The translations under genes were made by a program, and so were the position numbers. 50,655 nucleotides of DNA from an uncultured Clostridia bacterium. Lineage in GTDB: Bacteria > Bacillota > Clostridia > TANB77 > CAG-508. The notes beneath the pieces are model-generated. The model saw only the letters and a list, made by a program, of their open reading frames with translations. It searched no databases and had not been told where the DNA came from. The stretch is taken from assembly GCA_934184665.1 (NCBI GenBank), contig CAKPSX010000008.1, forward strand, positions 1 through 50,655, in the 5' to 3' direction. This document shows, one piece after another, positions 26,258 through 33,524 of this stretch; within the stretch, counting starts at the first letter, position 1, and each line of letters begins with the position of its first letter.

Positions 26258-27463
26258 ATGAAAAAAATATTATTAAGATTTTTTGGAATATTAGTAGCAA
26301 TGATACTAATTATGCAGAGTACATATGTATTTGCTGTTTCTGAGAAAGAGCAATTGCAGAACCAAAAAGATGAAAATAACAAATTAATAGATGAATATAA
26401 AAAGAAGCAAGATGATCTTGAAGATAAAAAATCTGAGACAATGAAATCTGTAGAAGGTTTAATTAGTAAGATATCAGAGTCTGAATCAGAGATAGATGAA
26501 CTAGAATCAAAAATTCAAGACTTGCAAGAACAAATAAAATCAAAGGAAAGTGACATACAACAAAAAGAACAAGAATATAATGAACAAGAAAAATTATTAG
26601 ATAAAAGGCTTATCGCAATGTCTGAATCAGGAAAAACAACATATTTAGATATACTTCTAACAGCAACAAGTTTTACGGATATGATATCAAAATATTCTTG
26701 TGCATCTGAATTAGTAGAATGTGATAAACAATTAATACAAGATACAAAAGATCAAAAAGCTAAAATTGAACAAGAGAAGTCAGAACTTGAATCAAGCAAA
26801 AAAGAACTTGATACATCATTAGCAGAATCAGAACAAAAAAATGAAGAATTAAAAAGCTTGAAAGATGAAAAACAATCATATGCAGATAAATTAACACAAG
26901 AAGAAAAACAAGTACAAAAAGAAATTGAAGATTTAGAAGCTGATAATAGACAAATTGAAAAAGAGGTTAAAGCAGCAGAAACTAGATATAGAAAACAATT
27001 AGAAGAACTTCAAGGAAGCAATAGTTCAGATTCAGGTTCAGCTGGCTCAGGATATTTTATAAGACCTATATCTGGAGGAACAGTAAGTTGCAATGGATAT
27101 TATTCAAGCGGACAATTCCATGGAGCAATTGATTATGCAGTACCAACAGGAACAGTTGTTAAAGCAGCAGCTAGTGGAGTTGTTATGTACACAGCAAATT
27201 TAACAAGCAGTTATGGAACATATGTTGTTATAAGACATGCAAATGGTTTACAAACATATTATGGACATGGCACAGCAGGTTCAATAGTTGTAAAACCAGG
27301 GCAAACAGTAAAACAAGGAGACAAAATAATGTTAAGTGGAAGTACAGGACATTCATCTGGACCACATTTACATTTTGAAGTTAGAAAGTCTCCATATAAC
27401 TATAATTACAGTGCAAGAGGATATGGTCAGGATTCAAGAGTAAATCCTTCAAACTATATGTAA
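26258..27463 (+). CDS. Coiled-coil M23 peptidoglycan hydrolase, EnvC/PcsB-like, copy 2
   Basis: This 401-residue paralogue of the preceding gene has a signal peptide ending around YVFAVSE, a long Lys/Glu/Gln-rich coiled coil, a Ser/Gly linker (SSDSGSAGSG) and a C-terminal M23 domain. The zinc ligands are in FHGAIDYA and HLHFE. The domain has extra Cys and Tyr-rich loops (SCNGYYSSGQ, NYNYSARGYG), so its substrate preference may differ from copy 1. Start at ATG 26258 because AAAGGA (26244-26249) is eight bases upstream; the alternative ATG 26249 overlaps that site. It is probably also controlled by FtsEX. Confidence 0.92.
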   Translation: MKKILLRFFGILVAMILIMQSTYVFAVSEKEQLQNQKDENNKLIDEYKKKQDDLEDKKSETMKSVEGLISKISESESEIDELESKIQDLQEQIKSKESDIQQKEQEYNEQEKLLDKRLIAMSESGKTTYLDILLTATSFTDMISKYSCASELVECDKQLIQDTKDQKAKIEQEKSELESSKKELDTSLAESEQKNEELKSLKDEKQSYADKLTQEEKQVQKEIEDLEADNRQIEKEVKAAETRYRKQLEELQGSNSSDSGSAGSGYFIRPISGGTVSCNGYYSSGQFHGAIDYAVPTGTVVKAAASGVVMYTANLTSSYGTYVVIRHANGLQTYYGHGTAGSIVVKPGQTVKQGDKIMLSGSTGHSSGPHLHFEVRKSPYNYNYSARGYGQDSRVNPSNYM

Positions 27464-27495
27464 AATACATAATAATTAAATAATAAAAACAAGTA

Positions 27496-27537
27496 TTTAA
27501 GTTGAGGAATAGTTATTTAACTATTTTTCAACTTAAA
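27496..27537 (+). other. Large hairpin without T tract before ctpA
   Basis: Outer arms TTTAAGTTGA (27496-27505) and TCAACTTAAA (27528-27537), inner arms AATAGTT (27508-27514) and AACTATT (27519-27525), loop of four. No T run follows. It could be a processing or stabilising element separating the hydrolase genes from ctpA. Confidence 0.65.
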
Positions 27538-27571
27538 CCTAATTGAACCCTTGAGGAGGAAAAAAATTTTT

Positions 27572-28792
27572 ATGGAAGAAAAATATTTAAAAAGACAAAG
27601 AATTTACAAAACGATAATGCTGGTTATACTAACAGTATTTATAACATTTATAGTTACAACAATGTATATATCAAATAAATATGGACTAAATACAGGAACT
27701 AACAAAATATCATTATTAACAGGTTCATCTGAAAGTGATAATTTAACAAAATCATTAAAAAGCATTGAACAATTAATGAAAACATATTACTTAAATGATA
27801 TAAATGAACAAGATGCTATAGATGGGGCAATATCTGGATATGTGTCATCAGCAGGAGATGAATATACAGAATATATACCAGCAAAAGAGATGGAAGAATA
27901 TACACAGCAAATTATGGGAAATTATGTTGGTATAGGTATATATATGGTAAAAAATACTGAAAAAAATACAATAGATGTATTAGCACCAATAAAAGAAAGC
28001 CCTGCAGAAGAAGCAGGAATACTTCCTGGAGATTCAATTGTAAAAGTAGATGATGTCGAATATACAGGTGATGATATGACAGCAGCTTCAAATGCAATAA
28101 AAGGCCAAGAGGGAACAAAAGTTAAACTTGAAATTCTAAGAGGACAAGAAAAAATTAATTTTGAAATTGAAAGAAAGAAAATTACAACAAACCCTGTAAT
28201 AGAAGAAAAATTAGAAGAAAATATTGGATATCTTCAAATATCAAGTTTTGATGATGGCACAGCAGAAGATTTTAAAACAAAATATGAAGATTTAAAAAAT
28301 CAAGGAATAACATCATTAATAATTGATTTAAGAAATAATGGTGGAGGACTTGTAGATGAAGCGCTAGAAATAGCTGACTATATAGTTCCAAAAGGAAAAG
28401 ACTTATTAGTTACTGTTGATAAAAATCAAAATGAAGAAATAAGAAAATCAAAAGAAGATCCAATAATTGATATGGATATTGTTGTACTTGTAAATGAGAA
28501 TACAGCTAGTGCTTCAGAAATATTGGCAGGATGCCTAAAAGACCATCAAGAGGCAACAATAGTTGGAACAAAAACATATGGAAAAGGAGTTATCCAACAA
28601 GTTATATCATTAAAAAGTGGGGCAGGATTAAAAGTTACTGTTGAAGAATATTATACTCCTAATAAGACAAAAATAAATAAGGTTGGAATAGAACCAGATG
28701 AAACAGTAGACCTACCAGAAAATGTAAATGCTTTACTTGTGAAAAGAGAACAAGATACTCAATTACAAAAAGCTATTGAAAAATTAAAATAA
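27572..28792 (+). CDS. ctpA: S41 C-terminal processing peptidase (CtpA/CtpB)
   Basis: This 406-residue protein has an N-terminal membrane anchor (about residues 10-31), a PDZ domain with the carboxylate-binding region around VGIGIYM and GDSIVKVD, and the S41 protease core. S313 in ENTASASE and K338 in YGKG form the Ser/Lys dyad. It acts outside the cytoplasmic membrane on proteins with exposed hydrophobic C termini. The frame opens at TTG 27551, which is part of the GAGGAGG ribosome-site region, so ATG 27572 is used. Next to two M23 hydrolases, a role in their turnover is attractive (CtpA of P. aeruginosa degrades M23 enzymes) but inferred. pgsA follows after 13 bp. Confidence 0.94.
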   Translation: MEEKYLKRQRIYKTIMLVILTVFITFIVTTMYISNKYGLNTGTNKISLLTGSSESDNLTKSLKSIEQLMKTYYLNDINEQDAIDGAISGYVSSAGDEYTEYIPAKEMEEYTQQIMGNYVGIGIYMVKNTEKNTIDVLAPIKESPAEEAGILPGDSIVKVDDVEYTGDDMTAASNAIKGQEGTKVKLEILRGQEKINFEIERKKITTNPVIEEKLEENIGYLQISSFDDGTAEDFKTKYEDLKNQGITSLIIDLRNNGGGLVDEALEIADYIVPKGKDLLVTVDKNQNEEIRKSKEDPIIDMDIVVLVNENTASASEILAGCLKDHQEATIVGTKTYGKGVIQQVISLKSGAGLKVTVEEYYTPNKTKINKVGIEPDETVDLPENVNALLVKREQDTQLQKAIEKLK

Positions 28793-28805
28793 GAGGAGAA
28801 CAACC

Positions 28806-29399
28806 ATGAATTTAGCTAATAAATTAACAATATTTAGAATAATATTAGTACCAATAATGGTTATAATACCATATCTTAATTTAGATGGGAGTTTTTATGG
28901 ACTCCCATACACATATTTTTGGATGTTACTTATATTTATCATAGCATCAATAACAGATAAACTTGACGGATATATAGCACGTTCAAGAAACCAAGTTACT
29001 ACATTTGGTAAATTTTTGGATCCATTAGCAGACAAAATATTAGTATTATCTGCATTAGTATTATTAGTAGAACTAGATAAAATACCAGCTTGGATACCAA
29101 TAATAGTTCTAGCAAGAGAATTTTTAGTTTCTGGATATAGATTAGTAGCAGTAGAAAAAGGTGGAAAAGTAATAGCAGCATCAATTTGGGGCAAACTAAA
29201 AACTGTAACACAAATGCTAGCAATAATATTAGTTATGTTTGATTCTAATTCATTTGCAGAATGTTTTAGAGGAACTTTAACAGGTGCAGAATATGGATTA
29301 AATATGATAGCAACTATAATGTTATTACTATCAGTGGTGGCTACAATATTCTCAGGTGCTGATTATATGAAAAACGGAAAAGAATTATTAAAAGATTAA
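28806..29399 (+). CDS. pgsA: CDP-diacylglycerol-glycerol-3-phosphate 3-phosphatidyltransferase
   Basis: This 197-residue multi-pass membrane enzyme makes phosphatidylglycerol phosphate. The CDP-alcohol phosphotransferase signature is complete: DKLDGYIARSRNQVTTFG, then KFLDPLADK, giving the D-x2-DG-x2-AR-x8-G-x3-D-x3-D pattern. About five transmembrane helices are predicted by eye. GAGGAG lies close before ATG 28806, 13 bp after ctpA, so it closes the ftsE-to-pgsA run. Confidence 0.93.
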   Translation: MNLANKLTIFRIILVPIMVIIPYLNLDGSFYGLPYTYFWMLLIFIIASITDKLDGYIARSRNQVTTFGKFLDPLADKILVLSALVLLVELDKIPAWIPIIVLAREFLVSGYRLVAVEKGGKVIAASIWGKLKTVTQMLAIILVMFDSNSFAECFRGTLTGAEYGLNMIATIMLLLSVVATIFSGADYMKNGKELLKD

Positions 29400-29405
29400 A
29401 AGGAC

Positions 29406-29434
29406 TTGACAAAATCTGTAAAGTGAAGTAATAT
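29406..29434 (+). promoter_or_regulatory. Promoter of greA
   Basis: TTGACA (29406-29411), 17 bases, TAATAT (29429-29434): near-consensus, 71 bases before greA. Confidence 0.8.
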
Positions 29435-29504
29435 ATAAAACTATAAGAATAAAAATTAAAAATCTTCTTATTGATAACTTTTAAGAGAAAGGAATGTGAT
29501 TATT

Positions 29505-29981
29505 ATGGAAGAAAAAGAAGTAATACTAACTCAAGAAGGCTTTGATAAAATAGAAAAAGAATTAGAATATCTAAGAACAGAAAAGAGAGCAGAAATTGCA
29601 GAAAGAATTAAAATAGCTTTAGGTTTTGGAGATTTATCAGAAAATTCTGAATATGATGAAGCAAAAAATGCTCAAGCTGAAAATGAAGCAAAAATTGCTG
29701 AACTTGAAAACAAAGTAAGATATGCAAAAATAATAGATGAAAAAGAGATTGATACAAAAACAGTACAAATAGGAAATACAGTTAAATTATATGATGTGGA
29801 ATTTGATGAAGAAGTTGAATACACAATAGTTGGTTCAACAGAAGTTGATTTAACACAAAACAAAATATCAAATGAATCACCAATCGGTAAAGCCTTATTA
29901 GGAGCTAAAAAAGGTGAAACTATTGAGGTTAAAGCACCAGCCGGAATAATAAAATATGAAATTAAATCTATAAAAAAATAA
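29505..29981 (+). CDS. greA: Transcription elongation factor GreA
   Basis: This 158-residue protein rescues backtracked RNA polymerase by stimulating transcript cleavage. The N-terminal coiled coil carries the acidic tip in LGFGDLSENSEYDEAK, whose Asp and Glu reach the polymerase active site. The C-terminal FKBP-like domain has SPIGKALLGAKKGETIEVKAPAG. AAAGGAATG precedes ATG 29505; the frame also opens at GTG 29496, too close to the ribosome site. It is monocistronic, with its own promoter and terminator. Confidence 0.96.
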   Translation: MEEKEVILTQEGFDKIEKELEYLRTEKRAEIAERIKIALGFGDLSENSEYDEAKNAQAENEAKIAELENKVRYAKIIDEKEIDTKTVQIGNTVKLYDVEFDEEVEYTIVGSTEVDLTQNKISNESPIGKALLGAKKGETIEVKAPAGIIKYEIKSIKK

Positions 29982-30017
29982 AAATGTCAAAAATTTGTTT
30001 GACATTTTTATTTTTTT
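29979..30017 (+). terminator. Terminator of greA
   Basis: AAAATGTCAAA and TTTGACATTTT arms around a short loop, then a T run to 30017. The right arm carries TTGACA, the -35 box of the lexA promoter. Confidence 0.85.
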
Positions 30018-30027
30018 ATGTTATTAT
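29999..30027 (+). promoter_or_regulatory. lexA promoter, -35 inside greA terminator
   Basis: TTGACA (29999-30004), 17 bases, TATTAT (30022-30027). No LexA box of the Firmicutes GAAC-N4-GTTC type is visible between here and the start codon. Confidence 0.7.
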
Positions 30028-30122
30028 GATGAAAGTTAAGAAGAGTAAGTCAAGAATTAAAATTAAACAATATAAAAAAGCAAACATATATTATTATATT
30101 AAAAATGGAAGGAATGATATTA

Positions 30123-30770
30123 ATGGGAACTAGAGCAGAAACAACCAAAAAAGAAAAGGCAATATTAAAATTCATAGAAAGTCAAGTATTAGAAAATGGA
30201 TATCCACCATCAGTAAGAGAAATAGGAAAAGCAATAGGTCTAAGTTCAACGGCTACAGTGCATGCATATTTAGCAAAATTAGAAAAACAAGGTTACATAA
30301 AGAAAGAAGATAAAAAAGGAAGAACATTAAAGATTATCAAAGGAACTAATGGTGAACCATATGTGAAATCAAGTAAAGATTTTTATACACAAAAAGAATT
30401 AGTAGATGTTCCTATTATTGGAAGAATAACAGCAGGGCAACCAATACTAGCAGTTGAAAATGTTACAGATACATTCCCAATTCCTATAGATTTTGTAGGA
30501 AATTGTGAGAGTTTCATGCTAACTGTAAGAGGAGAAAGCATGATAGAAGCTGGAATATTGGATGGAGATTATATATTAGTTAAAAAACAAAGCGATGCAA
30601 AAAATGGAGAAATTGTTGTAGCATTAATAGGTGAAGAAGCTACAGTAAAAACATTTTATAAAGAAAAAGATTATATACGTCTACAACCAGAAAATCATAC
30701 AATGGAACCAATAATAGTGCCTGATTGTCAGATACTTGGGAAAGTTGCAGGAGTATTTAGAAAAATGTAA
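30123..30770 (+). CDS. lexA: LexA repressor of the SOS response
   Basis: This 215-residue repressor-protease has an N-terminal winged helix (PPSVREIGKAIGLSSTATVHAYLAKLEKQG). The self-cleavage site is the Ala-Gly bond at A104-G105 (ITAGQP), and the S24 catalytic pair is S139 (GESM) and K176 (TVKTF). All catalytic residues are present. ATG 30123 has AAGGAATG upstream; the frame also opens at 30105. It is monocistronic between two terminators. An obvious operator in its own leader was not found, which is unusual because lexA is normally autoregulated. Confidence 0.95.
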   Translation: MGTRAETTKKEKAILKFIESQVLENGYPPSVREIGKAIGLSSTATVHAYLAKLEKQGYIKKEDKKGRTLKIIKGTNGEPYVKSSKDFYTQKELVDVPIIGRITAGQPILAVENVTDTFPIPIDFVGNCESFMLTVRGESMIEAGILDGDYILVKKQSDAKNGEIVVALIGEEATVKTFYKEKDYIRLQPENHTMEPIIVPDCQILGKVAGVFRKM

Positions 30771-30800
30771 AAATAGCAAGAAAAATCTTGCTATTTTCTT
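30770..30800 (+). terminator. Terminator of lexA
   Basis: Perfect 12-bp arms AAAATAGCAAGA (30770-30781) and TCTTGCTATTTT (30786-30797) with a 4-base loop and a T-rich end. Confidence 0.85.
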
Positions 30801-30816
30801 ATCAGTATAATATAAT
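30788..30816 (+). promoter_or_regulatory. Putative promoter of the GH18 gene, -35 in lexA terminator
   Basis: TTGCTA (30788-30793), 17 bases, TATAAT (30811-30816). The -35 lies in the right arm of the lexA terminator. Confidence 0.55.
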
Positions 30817-30842
30817 AAAACAAAAAACGAGGAGAACTACAA

Positions 30843-32510
30843 ATGAACAAAAAAGATAATATAGTAAAAAGAATAGTAATAATACTAATATTTTTAGCAA
30901 TTATAGCATTTATATTAATAAAAGCACAAAATTATTTAAGAGAAGGAACAGAAAAGCAAATAAATCTTGTTATAAATAATAATAATGTTACTGAAAGATT
31001 AAAAAACGATGTAAAAATAAAAGACGGAATAATATATGTATCAATGGATGATGTAAAAAACTTTTTTGACAAATATATTTATATAGAAGATGAAATAAAT
31101 GAAATTGTTACTACATATGATAAGAAAATAGCCAGTATAGGTTTTGATGTAAATAAATTAACTATAAATGGTTCAATAAAAAAGATATATGCAAGTGCAA
31201 TGAAAGAAGAAGACACAATATATTTACCTTTATCAGAAATGAAAGATGTTTATAATATTGAAATTTCAAATATGGAAGCAAAAAAAGTTGTTACAGTTGA
31301 TTCATTAGAAAGAGAACAAATAAAAGCATATGCAAAATCAAAATTATCTGTAAAATGGAAAAAAGATGTTTTTTCAAAAACTGTAGATAAAGTCCAAAAA
31401 GGTGATATTGTAATAGCAATAACAAAAGATGAAAATGGTTGGGCTAAAGTTAGAACAGAAAATGGAGAAGTTGGTTATGTTAAATCTAATAGTTTAACAA
31501 ACTTTACAACTGTTAGAGAAGAACAAACAAAAGAAAAACAAATTACAGGAAAAGTAAATATGTTTTGGGATTATTTCTCACAACATGTTCAAGCACCAGA
31601 TAGAACAGGTCAAACTATAGAAGGTGTAAATGTTGTATCACCATCATTTTTCTATCTAGATGAAAATGGAACTTTACAAGAAAATGTGGGATCATCTGGT
31701 CAAGCATATATAGAATGGGCACATTCAAATAATTATAAAGTATGGCCAATGATACAAAATGCAGATGCAGGAATTAAAGTAACATCAACAATATTAAATA
31801 GCTATACAAAAAGACAAGAATTAATAGATAGTATTGTAGAAAAATGCGTAGAATATGGACTTGATGGAGTCAATATAGATTTTGAAAATATATATGAAAA
31901 AGACAAAGATAAACTTTCAAGATTTATAATAGAACTTACACCACGTATGCTAGAACTTGGTTCTGTAACATCTGTTGATGTAACTGCACCAGATGGTGGA
32001 GCAAACTGGTCTTTATGTTATGATAGAAATGTTATTGGAGATGTAGCAGATTATTTAGTATTTATGGCATATGACCAATATGGTACTTCAAGTACAAAAC
32101 CAGGCACAACAGCAGGATATAATTGGGTAGAAACAAGTTTAAAGAAAATTATAGATTATGACCAAGTTGAAACTGATAAAATAATATTAGGTTTACCATT
32201 TTATACAAGAATATGGACAGTTAGCCAAGATGGCACAATTGTAAGTAGAAATGTGGTAAATATGATAGATATAAATAAATCAATTCCAAATAATGTTGAA
32301 AAACAATGGAATGATGAATTAAAACAATATTATGTGGAGTATCAATCTGGAAAAAATACTAAAAAGATGTGGATTGAAGATGGAAAATCAATAGAAGCAA
32401 AAGTTTCACTAGTAACAAAATATAATTTAGGTGGAACATCAGGCTGGGAAAAAGATAGAGAAACTTCAAATATATGGACAATAATAAATAATGAATTAAA
32501 AAAGCAGTGA
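30843..32510 (+). CDS. Membrane-anchored GH18 glycoside hydrolase with SH3-like domain
   Basis: This 555-residue protein has an N-terminal anchor (about residues 9-27). A copper-amine-oxidase-N-like domain follows (about 40-150, IYLPLSEMKDVYNIE), then an SH3-like segment (about 165-222, GDIVIAITKDENGWAKVRTENGEVGYV). A GH18 TIM barrel runs from about 235 to the end, with DGVNIDFE starting at D341 and proton donor E348. Such YdhD/SleL-like proteins cleave amino sugar bonds in peptidoglycan or cortex rather than chitin. The catalytic acid is present, so activity is likely. It has its own promoter and terminator. A sporulation or germination role is possible but not shown. Confidence 0.9.
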   Translation: MNKKDNIVKRIVIILIFLAIIAFILIKAQNYLREGTEKQINLVINNNNVTERLKNDVKIKDGIIYVSMDDVKNFFDKYIYIEDEINEIVTTYDKKIASIGFDVNKLTINGSIKKIYASAMKEEDTIYLPLSEMKDVYNIEISNMEAKKVVTVDSLEREQIKAYAKSKLSVKWKKDVFSKTVDKVQKGDIVIAITKDENGWAKVRTENGEVGYVKSNSLTNFTTVREEQTKEKQITGKVNMFWDYFSQHVQAPDRTGQTIEGVNVVSPSFFYLDENGTLQENVGSSGQAYIEWAHSNNYKVWPMIQNADAGIKVTSTILNSYTKRQELIDSIVEKCVEYGLDGVNIDFENIYEKDKDKLSRFIIELTPRMLELGSVTSVDVTAPDGGANWSLCYDRNVIGDVADYLVFMAYDQYGTSSTKPGTTAGYNWVETSLKKIIDYDQVETDKIILGLPFYTRIWTVSQDGTIVSRNVVNMIDINKSIPNNVEKQWNDELKQYYVEYQSGKNTKKMWIEDGKSIEAKVSLVTKYNLGGTSGWEKDRETSNIWTIINNELKKQ

Positions 32511-32536
32511 GAAATTTAGCTCACTGTTCTTTTTTA
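32500..32536 (+). terminator. Terminator of the GH18 gene
   Basis: AGCAGTGAG (32503-32511) pairs with CTCACTGTT (32520-32528) with one G-U, followed by CTTTTTT. The gene's TGA stop is in the left arm. Confidence 0.82.
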
Positions 32537-32562
32537 AAAAAATCATCATATAATCAATTGAG

Positions 32563-33417
32563 GTGATTCTTATAAAAACATATTATATAAAGAAAATGGA
32601 TAAGCCTAATTTTATAATGTCCACAGTAAAAACATTAAAGATAGAACAAGACAATTGTATTATATGTAAAAATATTGATAAAGAGAAGAATATCATAAAA
32701 ATAACAAAATGTATTGCACAAAAACAAATAAATAATGTTATTCTTGAAAAAGAATTATATGAAAATAGTACATTTATAAATTATTTGAACTCAAATGAAA
32801 TAAAAATATTTGATGGCAGATGGCTTGAAAAATATTTGGTATTTGAATTTTTAAATTACATAATACAACAAAAATCGATAAAAGAAGAAGAAACTGAAAT
32901 TGCAGTAACGGCAAATGAAATCACAGATTTATTGATAGAAACGATAAAAGCCTTATCAAAGATATATAAAAAACTAACTGTTGTAACAAATCATATCAAT
33001 AAATTAAGAAAAATAGAAAGAGAAATATATGAAAATGAAGGCATAAATATAATATTATCAAATAATCAAAAAAAATCATTAATAAAACCATCAATAATTG
33101 TAAATATGGATTTTAATAATGATGTTATAAATAGATACAAAATAAATGAAAATGCAATAATTTTAAATTTAGAAGGAAATGTTAAAATTCAAAACAAAAG
33201 ATTTAATGGAATATGTATAAACAATTATGAAATTAGCATCGAAAATATGGAGAAAATTTTTAGAGAAGATATAAATAAATTTAATAAAAAAGATTTATAT
33301 GAGGCTAATATTTACGCAAGAGATACTTTCAAAAATATAAGAAATAAAATTCAAAAAGATGGTGTTTACATAAGCGAAATTTATGGAACAAATGGGAAAA
33401 TAGAAAGATTTTATTAA
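32563..33417 (+). CDS. Conserved-looking hypothetical protein, possible AUA/GUG start
   Basis: I do not recognise this protein of up to 284 residues. It is soluble, Ile/Lys/Asn-rich, with no signal peptide or transmembrane helix. The middle (about residues 138-180, KKLTVVTNHINKLRKIEREIYENEGINIILSN, then SIIVNMDF) alternates strand and helix like half a Rossmann fold. The start is unclear. GTG 32563 is the outer limit but is part of GAGGTG, the ribosome site; six bases after that motif comes ATA 32572, and the first ATG is 32596. A TATAAT at 32549-32554 would put the transcript start almost at the ribosome site. It sits between a GH18 wall hydrolase and a PBP. Confidence 0.7.
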   Translation: MILIKTYYIKKMDKPNFIMSTVKTLKIEQDNCIICKNIDKEKNIIKITKCIAQKQINNVILEKELYENSTFINYLNSNEIKIFDGRWLEKYLVFEFLNYIIQQKSIKEEETEIAVTANEITDLLIETIKALSKIYKKLTVVTNHINKLRKIEREIYENEGINIILSNNQKKSLIKPSIIVNMDFNNDVINRYKINENAIILNLEGNVKIQNKRFNGICINNYEISIENMEKIFREDINKFNKKDLYEANIYARDTFKNIRNKIQKDGVYISEIYGTNGKIERFY

Positions 33418-33524
33418 AATACTTTTCTTTTTATGAAAAATATAATATAATAATTACATTGATAAGAACAACTAAGAGTTAAGAAAAAATTTCATTTTAT
33501 TTTAAAAGAAGGGAATGAATAGAA

